Assembly (NCBI RefSeq): GCF_025370785.1
Contig: NZ_JAMXFA010000026.1
Location: 33,007-97,006, forward strand
Direction: 5' to 3'
Source of the DNA: Laspinema olomoucense D3b
GTDB taxonomy: Bacteria; Cyanobacteriota; Cyanobacteriia; Cyanobacteriales; Laspinemataceae
DNA length: 64,000 bases
Shown in pieces: positions 1 to 8,509 of this stretch. Every line of letters starts with the position of its first letter. The stretch's first letter is position 1. The translations under genes and the position numbers were made by a program. The notes beneath the pieces were generated by a model that worked only from the letters and a program-made list of their open reading frames with translations, was not told the origin of the DNA and made no database searches.

Positions 1-839
1 TGAATCGGAAAAACTCGCACTAAAATATCAATTCTCCCCTCAGATTCCTGGGAAAGCTTCACCAATAGCGCTAAAGACGTCGTTCCCAAAATAATCGATT
101 TTCCCTGTTGAATCGTCGGGAAATCCGGTCCCGGTTTGACATCTTTGGCGTAACTGCTTAAATCCCCAAGAAACGCAGGCGATCGCATTCCAAACAGTTC
201 ATCAATCGTCTGCCATCCCTCATCAATCGCTTCAACTAAGTCATTTAAGCGCCATTTCAAGAGATTTGTAATATTCCGCTCCTCTCTTTTAGAAGAGCGA
301 TTGACAGCCTCTGTAGGCTTTCCCTCGGAGGTATTTTCCACTATATTATCAGCTTGTTGCAATCCGTGAAGAAAAACAATTAAATCATCAAGGGGTTGAA
401 TATCTGTAAGGGATAGCTTGATTCCAAACTCAGCTATATTGATTGCCGGAAAAAATCCCAGTAGTATAGCTTCATTGAGGCGTAATTCAAATTGAACAGC
501 TACATAACAAATTCTAGTTTCCTGAACATATTGACTAAGATCAATGACAGCTTGTCCAGGCAATAAGGGACAACATTCTATTTTACCCAAACCAGGTATC
601 ACTAAATCCGCAACATTATAGAAAGCCTGTATCCCAGGATTCCAACTATCACTTTCATTAAGGGAATTGTCAATTTGCAGCCAATTAAAGTAATTGTGTA
701 GGGCATATACAGCTAGAGTATTGAGATAAACTTGTTTTCCTTTCTGAGGGGTTTCTTGTTCAACGGCAAACTCTCTAGCAACACGATGAGCACTTCGACC
801 TAATGGGATTGTTAAGGAGGAAATAGGCGTGGGTTTCAT
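1..839 (-). CDS. DUF1822 family protein, C-terminus cut by window edge
   Basis: My own translation of the minus strand from the ATG at 837-839 stays open to the window edge, giving about 279 residues without a stop. The N-terminus (MKPTPISSLTIPLGRSAHR) and the stretch YLNTLAVYALHNYF followed by ESDSWNPGIQAFYNVADL match the cyanobacterial DUF1822 family as I remember it. The biochemical function of that family is unknown. The start codon overlaps the stop of the upstream sigma-like gene in an ATGA arrangement, so the two are almost certainly translated together. This pairing of a sigma-like protein with DUF1822 is recurrent in cyanobacteria, which supports the call. The 3' end lies outside the window. 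Confidence 0.82.
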   Translation of the reverse strand, partial: MKPTPISSLTIPLGRSAHRVAREFAVEQETPQKGKQVYLNTLAVYALHNYFNWLQIDNSLNESDSWNPGIQAFYNVADLVIPGLGKIECCPLLPGQAVIDLSQYVQETRICYVAVQFELRLNEAILLGFFPAINIAEFGIKLSLTDIQPLDDLIVFLHGLQQADNIVENTSEGKPTEAVNRSSKREERNITNLLKWRLNDLVEAIDEGWQTIDELFGMRSPAFLGDLSSYAKDVKPGPDFPTIQQGKSIILGTTSLALLVKLSQESEGRIDILVRVFPI

Positions 840-1549
840 GATAGTTTATCCTTTTCGTATCCTAGCTCTTTGGCAATTTTTTTGAGTAACGTTCTGCATC
901 GGCCATACCAATGATTAGTGAGAGTTGAAATCGGCATATTCCAATCGCTGGCAATCTCGTGAAATTCGTCTGGGGGTTCTTTTAATCCCCGTCTTTGACT
1001 AAGTGCTTGGCAGGTGCACTTGGGATAGGTATCGGGATGACAGCCTTGCAATCGCCCGAGTGGATCTTGGTCTATATAATCCTTTAGACGTAAAGCAATT
1101 CGTTTGAACTTACGTTCTTGAGCTTGTTGTATTTGAGACTCGATTTCATCTAAAAAAGGAGCCTCAAAACCCTCTGACGCCAGCATATCAAGTCGCGTTC
1201 TTTGCTCGCCAGCCTCACTGAAATTTCGGGGCTGATCTAAACTGATACAATTCGGATCAACAATAGGAGATAAAAAACGCTTTCTACGCTTATACAAATC
1301 CGCATTAATCCATTTTGTTAAACTCTCTTCTAAAGAATCTCCCATCTGTTGAAAATTTTCACAAATATTTTTACTCACCCGTTCCCAAGTTTCATTGAGA
1401 GCCTCTAAATCATCCAAATGATAGGATTTATACAGTCCGGGCAGTTGCTGGAGTTTAATCAGCAGCCGATTCATACCTTGCTGTCGCAGCAGGCTGCCTG
1501 TCGGGTGTAGGCACACCTCTTCAATCTGTTTGCGTAGCCAGTCATCCAT
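836..1549 (-). CDS. Sigma-70-like protein, upstream partner of DUF1822 gene
   Basis: A 237-residue protein resembling a diverged, shortened sigma-70 factor. Residues about 45-90 (LEALNETWERVSKNI, then LTKWINADLYKRRKRF) look like sigma region 2. The last 45 residues (FHEIASDWNMPISTLTNHWY and on) form a helix-turn-helix like region 4, with basic residues in the presumed recognition helix. A Cys-containing stretch (CHPDTYPKCTCQ) lies between them. The likely role is promoter recognition or DNA binding, but that is inference; related cyanobacterial proteins are annotated only by similarity. The stop overlaps the DUF1822 start by four bases. A 147-bp gap separates it from the small upstream gene on the same strand, so all may share a transcript. 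Confidence 0.68.
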   Translation of the reverse strand: MDDWLRKQIEEVCLHPTGSLLRQQGMNRLLIKLQQLPGLYKSYHLDDLEALNETWERVSKNICENFQQMGDSLEESLTKWINADLYKRRKRFLSPIVDPNCISLDQPRNFSEAGEQRTRLDMLASEGFEAPFLDEIESQIQQAQERKFKRIALRLKDYIDQDPLGRLQGCHPDTYPKCTCQALSQRRGLKEPPDEFHEIASDWNMPISTLTNHWYGRCRTLLKKIAKELGYEKDKLS

Positions 1550-1696
1550 ACGAGTTTTAATGAAAAATGGGCTGTTTTTCTATTGTGCATCAAAAACAGC
1601 CTCATAAATCATCTATCCTAAATTGAGAGAACGCTGTCCCACTCGGGATTGACCCTTGGAGTCCCATCCTCAGCGGGAATGCATCCTGGATCTACG

Positions 1697-1891
1697 TCAG
1701 TTGCCAGCAGGGGGCGTTTTGGGGCCTTCGCACTTGTTACCCTGGGACTGAATCATTTCCCCTAAGCCACTCTCAGAAGCTGCTACTGCCGAGTTTGTCT
1801 GGGTTTGCAAATAAGTGGCGTTGAGTAAGTTGGCGAGCGCCAAGGGAATAACTACAATCTCTACTATTAAGGAGATAAACTTCTTGTCCAT
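1697..1891 (-). CDS. Small secreted or membrane-anchored hypothetical protein
   Basis: A 64-residue ORF with a lysine near the N-terminus, a hydrophobic helix at about residues 5-27 (ISLIVEIVVIPLALANLL) and a polar tail with one Cys and a Pro-rich end. It looks like a signal anchor or uncleaved signal peptide. I do not recognise a family. Support for a real gene is the AGGA Shine-Dalgarno motif seven bases upstream of the ATG, and its position between co-directional genes. A long hairpin sits immediately upstream of the ribosome-binding site. It could be a small regulatory membrane protein, but nothing in the sequence shows a function. Confidence 0.5.
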   Translation of the reverse strand: MDKKFISLIVEIVVIPLALANLLNATYLQTQTNSAVAASESGLGEMIQSQGNKCEGPKTPPAGN

Positions 1892-1903
1892 TTGTGAATC
1901 CTG

Positions 1904-1979
1904 GTTATTTCGATTAGGACAAGGGGGTGCAGAACTAAAGTGCTCAGCTTGAGGTTCTGCATCCCCTCACCGAAATAAC
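1904..1979 (-). promoter_or_regulatory. Long two-part hairpin in the leader of the small ORF
   Basis: Outer arms GTTATTTCG (1904-1912) and CGAAATAAC (1971-1979) enclose inner arms GGGGGTGCAGAAC (1923-1935) and GTTCTGCATCCCC (1954-1966), which pair over 13 positions with one G-U wobble. In minus-strand RNA the 3' outer arm ends two bases before the AGGA ribosome-binding site of the 64-residue ORF. It could be a cis-regulatory leader, a processing site between kinase and small gene, or a palindromic repeat element. No U-tract follows, so a plain terminator is less likely. Confidence 0.5.
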
Positions 1980-2025
1980 TGAGTTTTTGAAATTTTTTGG
2001 AGTTTTAAGCTATTTAAAAAATATC

Positions 2026-2056
2026 AAATTTTACTTATATTTAATAAGTAAAATTT
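2026..2056. repeat. Perfect AT-rich inverted repeat at the kinase stop codon
   Basis: The 13-base arms AAATTTTACTTAT and ATAAGTAAAATTT are exact reverse complements around a 5-base loop, and the second arm overlaps the TAA stop of the kinase gene. A stem this AT-rich is a weak terminator. It may instead protect the 3' end of the kinase mRNA or bind a protein. Confidence 0.45.
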
Positions 2057-3791
2057 ATAATTGGTCAAGATCATCTTCTGCTTGAGGCCCTAAGCGCAGG
2101 AGCGCCTGGTGGATCCATTGGTCTACCTCCGGCAGATGTTTGTCATTTGGAGCATTTTTAATACAACTTCTCCAGGCTCCTAATGCGTAGGAGGAGTTTC
2201 CTCCAGCTTCTAGCAGTTGTGCTAATAAGCAGTAAGCGGAAGCGCGTGAAGGAGCTAAATGGATCGCTTCACTCAGGTGGCTATGAGCCTCTTTTTGCTC
2301 TCCTATTTCCACCAAGGCCCAGCCCATATTTTTGTGCAAGATGGACTTTAACTCCAGATCTTTGACTAGCTGCAACCCTTTTTGAAGCCTGGTAATAGCA
2401 GAAGAAGGCTGTCCTTCTAAAATATCTAATCGACCCAAATTGTTGTTCACTTTGTCCGGAACACAAGGCATTGCCATTTCGTAGTAGCGACGGGCAACGG
2501 TAAAATTTTGCTCGGCGTCACTAATCAAGCCTTTGATATAATGAGCTTCGCATAATTTGGAATTTAAAAGTAATGTTAAATTTATATACAATTTTGCCTT
2601 ATTAAAATCTCCAGATTGGTAGTAGTCTGAGGCTGCATTGTTGGTCTTAAAACTTAACTGAGGTAAATTCAAATAAAACAAAATGAACACTACAACAGAT
2701 AAAACGCCCCAATTTAATTTTAGTGGGTTATACTTAATTGCACTCTTTCCTTTTAAAGAGTTAATTTTTTGTATAAAGATTGATAATTTTGGAATAAAAA
2801 AGAAATTACCGAGAGTTGAGTTTAAGTTGTTTTGAGGTTTTATCTCAATCTCATCTAACTGGTTTAACAGCCGTTCAGGATTGCGAGTGCGCTGAGAAGA
2901 GATGGGGTGAATTAACTGATTAATCGCCGATGCTAAAGCGGGATTCAAATTGGGACAACCGCCTTGCCAGCCGACTAATTCTCCCGTTTCTGGGTCCTCA
3001 AATTCTAGGGGTGACCTGCCGGTTAGTAAATAAACCATCGTGCGTCCTAGGGCAAATAAATCCGATTTGGGAAGTCCTTTTCCTTGCCGTTGCTCTGGTG
3101 CGGTATATCCTTCGGAAATCACGCGGGTGACGGTTTGCTGTTCTCGTTTTTCGACTAAGCTGGCGGTGACTTCCCGGGCGGTTCCAAAATCAATTAAAAC
3201 CAGTTTACCATTGGGACGACGCATAATATTAGCGGGTTTAATATCTCGATGAAAAAAGCCTTTGCTATGAACAAATTTTAAAATTTCTGCTAATTGACGT
3301 AAAATCTCTAAAGCCTGATGGTGAGAAATTGGGCCATGTTGGGTGATCCACTGCTCTAAATTTACGCCATCAATTTTCTGCTGAACTAAACATCGGAGAA
3401 TGGTTCCTGAGTTTAAGGTAACCAGAAAGGGACTATAGGGTTCAACGGTGGGAAGTTGGGGATGTTTGAGGGCAGTTAAAACCCGCGCTTCTTGCTCAAA
3501 CAGGCGAATTAATGCCCGGTTATCGGTGGGTTTGAGGACTTTTAAAACTTTCAGGGGGTTGCACGCTTCAGCGTTATCCCCCCAATCCTCGACTTCAAAT
3601 AGTTCCGTGGAGGTGGGTTGATTCAGGGGTCGTAGAGGAGAGATGAGGCGATAGCGATCGCAGACAAACAAGGGTGTACCACAGCTTTGACAAACTTTCC
3701 CCATCTCCGGGTTTTGTCGCTGTTGGCATTGGGGATTAATGCAGTAGCTTACCCACTCTGGTGAAACGGTTAATCCGTGGCGATCGCTCAT
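2055..3791 (-). CDS. Zinc-ribbon Ser/Thr protein kinase with TPR tail
   Basis: A 578-residue transmembrane Ser/Thr kinase. A zinc ribbon lies at the N-terminus (Cys17, 22, 34, 37). The kinase domain follows, with the catalytic loop HRDIKPANIM (HRD 181-183), DFG (201-203) and APE (231-233), so it should be active. A single membrane helix spans about 361-380, and the rest (about 385-560) consists of TPR-like helical repeats, predicted to lie across the membrane from the kinase or to bind partners. This zinc ribbon-kinase-TM-TPR architecture is common among cyanobacterial Hanks-type kinases. The gene lies 64 bp downstream of the NB-ARC gene on the same strand, so co-transcription is likely. Substrates are unknown; the FHA protein across the divergent region is a natural candidate phospho-reader. 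Confidence 0.9.
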   Translation of the reverse strand: MSDRHGLTVSPEWVSYCINPQCQQRQNPEMGKVCQSCGTPLFVCDRYRLISPLRPLNQPTSTELFEVEDWGDNAEACNPLKVLKVLKPTDNRALIRLFEQEARVLTALKHPQLPTVEPYSPFLVTLNSGTILRCLVQQKIDGVNLEQWITQHGPISHHQALEILRQLAEILKFVHSKGFFHRDIKPANIMRRPNGKLVLIDFGTAREVTASLVEKREQQTVTRVISEGYTAPEQRQGKGLPKSDLFALGRTMVYLLTGRSPLEFEDPETGELVGWQGGCPNLNPALASAINQLIHPISSQRTRNPERLLNQLDEIEIKPQNNLNSTLGNFFFIPKLSIFIQKINSLKGKSAIKYNPLKLNWGVLSVVVFILFYLNLPQLSFKTNNAASDYYQSGDFNKAKLYINLTLLLNSKLCEAHYIKGLISDAEQNFTVARRYYEMAMPCVPDKVNNNLGRLDILEGQPSSAITRLQKGLQLVKDLELKSILHKNMGWALVEIGEQKEAHSHLSEAIHLAPSRASAYCLLAQLLEAGGNSSYALGAWRSCIKNAPNDKHLPEVDQWIHQALLRLGPQAEDDLDQL

Positions 3792-3855
3792 GGTTCACAC
3801 GCCCTTTTATTTCAGGTTTTGGAGGGATTTGAAATCCGTTAAGCCTATCATAGCT

Positions 3856-5790
3856 TTAGCCCTCAGACTTAGGCAAGAGCTTGAGCAAATTCTGAAGATT
3901 TTCGGCGACATATCCCACTTCTAGGGCGGATTTTCCAGCCAGCATGACGAGCATCTGAGTAAGATAAACCCCTAACCGGCGATCGCTTCTCCATTTCATC
4001 ACAAGTTTCTCTTTGATGGGAGTGAGAATGACTCGCGTTTGAAGAGAGTGGATTTCCGAACTTAAAGCATAATTTATAGCGATTTGATGGGTGCGAAGTC
4101 GGTCAAATATCTCTAGGTTTTGAGTGTGAATTACTGTACTTATTTCTTGGCAAACTCTGTCGATTAAGTCTTTCGTGATATATTTCATCACCGCTGGTTG
4201 GAGGCTAAAGTGCGCTTCATCCTCCATTGTGCTAATCTCCAGAAGCGATCGCCGACTCAGGGATGTGATAATTTGGAGCCATTCTGATTCAGAAAAGGTT
4301 GATAATATCTGGGGTTTTAATGCAGCCACGGAAATGGGTTTTCTGGCGATTGCTAACCCGTACATGATTTGTTGTTCTCCCTCGGACACAGTTTCCCACT
4401 GTTGTTTCAACACCTCCTGCAAGGCATCATCGACCACCACGGTATTTTTTTGAATAAAAGTAGAGACTTTTCCGTTAAAATAATATTTTATGAGTGGACC
4501 AATTGTCATCAAAGCCAAAGGATTAGCCCGATACAGTTCAATTAATTTGTGCCAATCCTCGGGATTTTTGAGTTGGTTATCTTGTAAAATTTGGCGGGCC
4601 GCTGCGGGTTCTAATCCTTGAACAGTGAACAGATGAGTCGTCAAATTTTCTTGTTCTAAATAAGGCATAGACTGGGATGGTTCCCGACTGGTCAGGAGTA
4701 AACAACTTTGATGGGGTTCCCTGCTGATTTGGCGAATTAGTTCACCGTAGTCCTTATATCCATTTCGGTATTGTCCGGCTAATTCGCCACTCGCTAATAG
4801 GGTTTCCCATTCATCCAAAATGAGTAGACATCGGTGCGATCGCAAACCCTCCATCAGCCGATTAATGGCCTCTAAGGAGGTTTCGGGTAAATTAACAGCA
4901 AATTGAGGGGACAGACATTGGATGACATTTCCTAGGAGTTCGAGTAGGGGAGGAGCATGGCGCAGGGAAATCCATTTTATTCGGTCAAAATCATGTTGAA
5001 TCATTTGAGCGCAACGGATTGATAAATAAGTTTTACCCATTCCACCCAATCCGAGCAACACCACTAATCGAGCGCGATCGCTCACAATCCACTGCGCCAA
5101 ATTGCCTAATTCTTCTTGGCGTCCATAGAAATTAGACAGTTCCGGCGCTTCGTCTTCCCAAGTTCTCAAGGGGAACTCTACAGGCAATTTCCAATCCCCC
5201 AACGGAGGCATTTTTTGCTCAGGATCTTTTTCTAAACCGGGAGGATTGATATCCGTTTGATAGAAAAACTGCTGCATCCATTCTTCATAGAGACAGTCCA
5301 GAAAAATCTGAGATAACCCATTAACCACCCAATGTTCACAAGTCTCGTAATCGAGGTTGAGAAACTTTCTAATCGTTTCTGAACTGGGAGGAAATAAATC
5401 ATTGAGTTTTTCAACCCAAACTTTATTAAATTTCCCCCAAGCAATGCCTCGACCCTGCTTGAACTGCGCTAATTTTTGGGCGATCTCCTGTTTCAATTCC
5501 CGAGGGACATTTTGATGACTGTAGTCCCGATAAGGACGATTCAGCAAGAGGCGACATAACCCATCAATCAACCAATATTCGCAGGTTGAAGCCGTATCTT
5601 CCAAAATTCGTTTGACCTCCGCTTCTGTTGGCGCATCTCCCAAACTAGCCGATTCTCTACGCCACTCTTGTACAAGGTTAGTAATTTTATTGCCATAGTC
5701 TTTGAGGAATTTATCCTGTAACCGTCTTCGCTGTTCTGAACTCAGCGGAACAGGATGAAGATTTCTTTCCGGCAGAGTGGGTTGATACAT
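3856..5790 (-). CDS. NB-ARC (STAND) ATPase with duplicated N-terminal motif
   Basis: A 644-residue STAND-type NTPase. A Walker A GLGGMGKT lies at 247-254, a Walker B LLILD near 322-326, and a sensor-like LLLTSRE near 364-370. These are followed by a winged-helix-like region and a short helical C-terminus. The N-terminal 180 residues contain two related motifs, CEYWLIDGLCRLLL (about 70-83) and CEHWVVNGLSQIFL (about 151-164), suggesting a duplicated helical module that I do not recognise. NB-ARC proteins act as nucleotide-controlled switches that oligomerise, in bacteria often in programmed death or conflict signalling. There is no effector domain in the chain, so output probably goes through neighbours. 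It sits at the head of a leftward unit with the Ser/Thr kinase. Confidence 0.85.
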   Translation of the reverse strand: MYQPTLPERNLHPVPLSSEQRRRLQDKFLKDYGNKITNLVQEWRRESASLGDAPTEAEVKRILEDTASTCEYWLIDGLCRLLLNRPYRDYSHQNVPRELKQEIAQKLAQFKQGRGIAWGKFNKVWVEKLNDLFPPSSETIRKFLNLDYETCEHWVVNGLSQIFLDCLYEEWMQQFFYQTDINPPGLEKDPEQKMPPLGDWKLPVEFPLRTWEDEAPELSNFYGRQEELGNLAQWIVSDRARLVVLLGLGGMGKTYLSIRCAQMIQHDFDRIKWISLRHAPPLLELLGNVIQCLSPQFAVNLPETSLEAINRLMEGLRSHRCLLILDEWETLLASGELAGQYRNGYKDYGELIRQISREPHQSCLLLTSREPSQSMPYLEQENLTTHLFTVQGLEPAAARQILQDNQLKNPEDWHKLIELYRANPLALMTIGPLIKYYFNGKVSTFIQKNTVVVDDALQEVLKQQWETVSEGEQQIMYGLAIARKPISVAALKPQILSTFSESEWLQIITSLSRRSLLEISTMEDEAHFSLQPAVMKYITKDLIDRVCQEISTVIHTQNLEIFDRLRTHQIAINYALSSEIHSLQTRVILTPIKEKLVMKWRSDRRLGVYLTQMLVMLAGKSALEVGYVAENLQNLLKLLPKSEG

Positions 5791-6404
5791 AAAAGTCCTA
5801 CAAGTTAGTAAAAACGACGTTCAGCCTCTAATTCAGATGTAATTGATAAATGGTGTTTTAAATAGGGTTTACTTAGGTTTAAATCTCCTCTGCCTTCTAA
5901 TTTAATTAGGGTATCATACTATTTTCACCGATTTTGTGAATTTTGGAAAGAGGGGAAAGGGTGATTTTTTCCGGTTGCAGAAATCCGGGAATGGAGGAAG
6001 TGGAGGAATCTGCCGTTTTAGGGAAACATTCGATCGCCCTTTTGCAACCGCACACCTTAGCTCAGACTCCCTAAAAAATCAAGCCCTTCATTCCCAGGGG
6101 ACCGTGGCGATCGCCTCTGTGACCCCCCTTTCAGTCAAATTGGCTTTAACTTGTTGTCAAATTGGCTTCAAGTTTAGAGGTTTTTAAAATCAACTTGATA
6201 CAATGGGCAAGTCAGAATATTTTAGGTGAAATTTACCCCCTAATTAACTCCCCATTTCCCGTACTTGAGGAAAATTATAGGAGTTTAAAAAGTTAGGGAG
6301 GTTAAATCTCAAATATTCAAGGGATTAAGCTGGGCTCAACTCCTCAGTTAAGGGAGTAATCCCCTTTCTCCCCATCTTGACTTGACCTTTTTATAAATGA
6401 CAGT
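5791..6404. other. Divergent intergenic region between two signalling units
   Basis: These 614 bases separate the leftward NB-ARC/kinase genes from the rightward gene series, so promoters in both directions should lie here. The sequence is AT-rich near both ends with a HIP1-related site in the middle. I could not assign -35/-10 boxes with confidence. An 83-codon frame at 5936-6187 has no family resemblance or convincing ribosome-binding site and is treated as non-coding. Confidence 0.5.
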
Positions 6405-6845
6405 ATGGCTATCAATCTTGACCTGTTTTCGGGGACCAACTTTCGCTCGACCATTCAAAACTATTGCACCCAACTCAAATGGCGGATTCATGACATTAAT
6501 GACCGTCGGGCAATTTTGCGCTTTAATGCCGCTTCAGGCAATACGCAAACTCTCTTTATTATCCGCTATGAGAATACCCTGGAATTTTCCGTGCCTAGCG
6601 GGTTGAAATTTAACAGGGATTCTGAAATTCCGGGGGTATTTTCCACCTACTTGCTGGTTAAAAATGCTTCATATAAGCTGGGATTTTGGTGTCTTGAAGA
6701 AATTAGCGGCCAAAAAGTGTTTTCAATTATGCACAATGCGGAGATAAGTCTCATTAATTCCAATTACTTTGAGCGGGTTGTTTTAAAACTCGTGAGTGAG
6801 TGCGACGAATTTGAACAAGCCATCACCAATCTTTTGAATTATTAA
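6405..6845 (+). CDS. Hypothetical protein, possibly YbjN-like
   Basis: A 146-residue soluble protein that begins MAINLDLFSGTNFRS. The mix of short strands and helices (RRAILRFNAAS, TLFIIRYENTLEFSVPS) and a C-terminal helix is reminiscent of the YbjN / type III chaperone-like fold. That is an impression from pattern only, with no diagnostic motif. It is the first rightward gene after the divergent region and precedes an unknown protein, an FHA protein, a caspase and a pseudokinase, so it may be an accessory or chaperone component of that unit. The ribosome-binding site is weak. Confidence 0.6.
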   Translation: MAINLDLFSGTNFRSTIQNYCTQLKWRIHDINDRRAILRFNAASGNTQTLFIIRYENTLEFSVPSGLKFNRDSEIPGVFSTYLLVKNASYKLGFWCLEEISGQKVFSIMHNAEISLINSNYFERVVLKLVSECDEFEQAITNLLNY

Positions 6846-6970
6846 TCCGTTCCTCGCTAATCTGACGGAAAAGCCGGGGAGATAGCCTGTTTATTTGCGG
6901 TTTAAATGGAGTTAAAGTGATCCTTACGCGCTACCTCCTGTAAAAAATTCAATGGCAACCTAAATGTTCT

Positions 6971-8197
6971 ATGATGATTATTCGTCAACCCCTTTATATT
7001 TATCCTGGCGATCGCCTGGAATTGGAACTCGATCGCCTCCGTCAACTCTTCAGTGCTACAGAAATTAAATCGAGCGAACCCGGACCGCAATTAAACAACT
7101 TTTTTCTTCTCGGACCCCGCACCACTAGGACCGCTTTTCAACTCTTAAAATATCGAGGTTTAACCCTCAAGCAACCCCCTAATTCTACCCCCATTATTGC
7201 TTGGGGAGTCTGGATGCCTTTTGAAGATAACCCACTCCATGCTCCCTTAGTCCAAATTTATCGCCCCCTTCCCCAATCTGGCGATCGCCCCCTGCTGATT
7301 TCCGAACAACCTTTACTACCGGGAGAACTGATGATCGTGACAGAACATAGCGAGTCCTTAGTAACTTTATCACCCTGTGAACTCACTCAAACTCTACCGG
7401 ATAACCTCCAGTGGTTTGCATGGTATTCTGACCTTACCCGGAAAACTGAACGCCCAATTTGGGGTAAAAATTATCCCCTAATTCCACAACATAAAATTGC
7501 AGATACTCCCCTCTATCATCCCGGTCCAACTCTCCAAAATTCGACTCCATGCTTGAAGGATTTATCCGGTAAAATTTCTTACCAATTAACCCCAAAAAAC
7601 TCTTCATTTCAAATGATTTCTATTTTGCCGGATAACGAATTATCCGACCTAGCTCTGGCCTTGGATGCTGCCCCTTGGACTCGGCAAATTCAGGAAAATT
7701 ATAGTCACGATACCTGTAATATTTTAGCCTGGAGTCACCATCCTGACTGTCCCTTAATCGTCAAAGAACTGGTTTGGCAACTTCAAAACCCCGCCCTCAA
7801 AAAGAAAATTGCTCAACTCACCGGAATCCCCCTGATAACGCGGCGAACATTAACTTGCGATCGCCTCCGTCCGGGCGATCGCCTGTTCCCGGGAAAAAAT
7901 TCCCCCAGTGACGGCAAAGTCAGGGTTCAACTTCATTGGATCTTGCAAGTACCTCATACTCCAGAACGTCCTTGGGATTTACGAGTTCGCTCTCTCAATG
8001 CTCCTGACAAACCCCAAACTGTTTACGCCGCAAAACCTAATTCTGCCCTCTGCTTCCTAATTGGAAAAGACCACTCCTACGAGATTCCTGTGATTCCCAA
8101 GGATGCCACAGACCGCCTATCCATTATGATGACCTTTGAGTCCCGAGTTGACCCTCCTACTCCCATTTGGGACCCGACGTTTAGGGACTCATATTAA
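6971..8197 (+). CDS. Hypothetical 408-residue protein
   Basis: I do not recognise this protein. It starts with tandem Met codons (MMIIRQPLYIYPGD), has no signal peptide or membrane helix, and is rich in Pro and in beta-strand-like segments, especially in the last 120 residues (VRVQLHWILQVPHTPERPW and YEIPVIPKDATDRLSIMM). The gene carries several HIP1-type sites, which fits long residence in this genome. Its place, 125 bp after the YbjN-like gene and upstream of the FHA-caspase genes, suggests participation in the same process, but nothing in the chain says how. The lack of a clear Shine-Dalgarno motif leaves the choice between the two Met codons open. Confidence 0.65.
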   Translation: MMIIRQPLYIYPGDRLELELDRLRQLFSATEIKSSEPGPQLNNFFLLGPRTTRTAFQLLKYRGLTLKQPPNSTPIIAWGVWMPFEDNPLHAPLVQIYRPLPQSGDRPLLISEQPLLPGELMIVTEHSESLVTLSPCELTQTLPDNLQWFAWYSDLTRKTERPIWGKNYPLIPQHKIADTPLYHPGPTLQNSTPCLKDLSGKISYQLTPKNSSFQMISILPDNELSDLALALDAAPWTRQIQENYSHDTCNILAWSHHPDCPLIVKELVWQLQNPALKKKIAQLTGIPLITRRTLTCDRLRPGDRLFPGKNSPSDGKVRVQLHWILQVPHTPERPWDLRVRSLNAPDKPQTVYAAKPNSALCFLIGKDHSYEIPVIPKDATDRLSIMMTFESRVDPPTPIWDPTFRDSY

Positions 8198-8509
8198 GGT
8201 AGAGGAGGCAACCAGATTGCTGGTGCTTGGGGTGCGATCGCCTCGGAAACCGGCTCATCCCCACCCACCAAAAAATGTAGTGCAAATTACATTTAAAATT
8301 CAACATAAAAATTTACAAAAGGATAGGTTACCAACGCAAAAACTATGGGATAATCAGCCTAAGATTTTAAATTATTCCTGGTTTCAGCACGACGGTACAC
8401 CGGGCTTTGATTGGTGTGAACACTCCCCTCGACGAAACCTGGGGAAACTTGTTCTGGGGCAACCCTTTTGCTTCCCTGTTGATTCATACATTTAACCGGA
8501 ATTATAGCC
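8198..8509. other. Gene-free stretch before the FHA gene
   Basis: No credible gene. Open frames here read only as shadows or extensions of neighbours. The AT-rich part at 8275-8380 could hold a promoter for the FHA-caspase-pseudokinase genes, but I cannot point to defined boxes. Confidence 0.4.

Noticed and set aside
5936..6187. 83-codon plus-strand frame between the NB-ARC gene and the YbjN-like gene
   Set aside because: No ribosome-binding site, no recognisable sequence, and biased composition; better explained as regulatory DNA.
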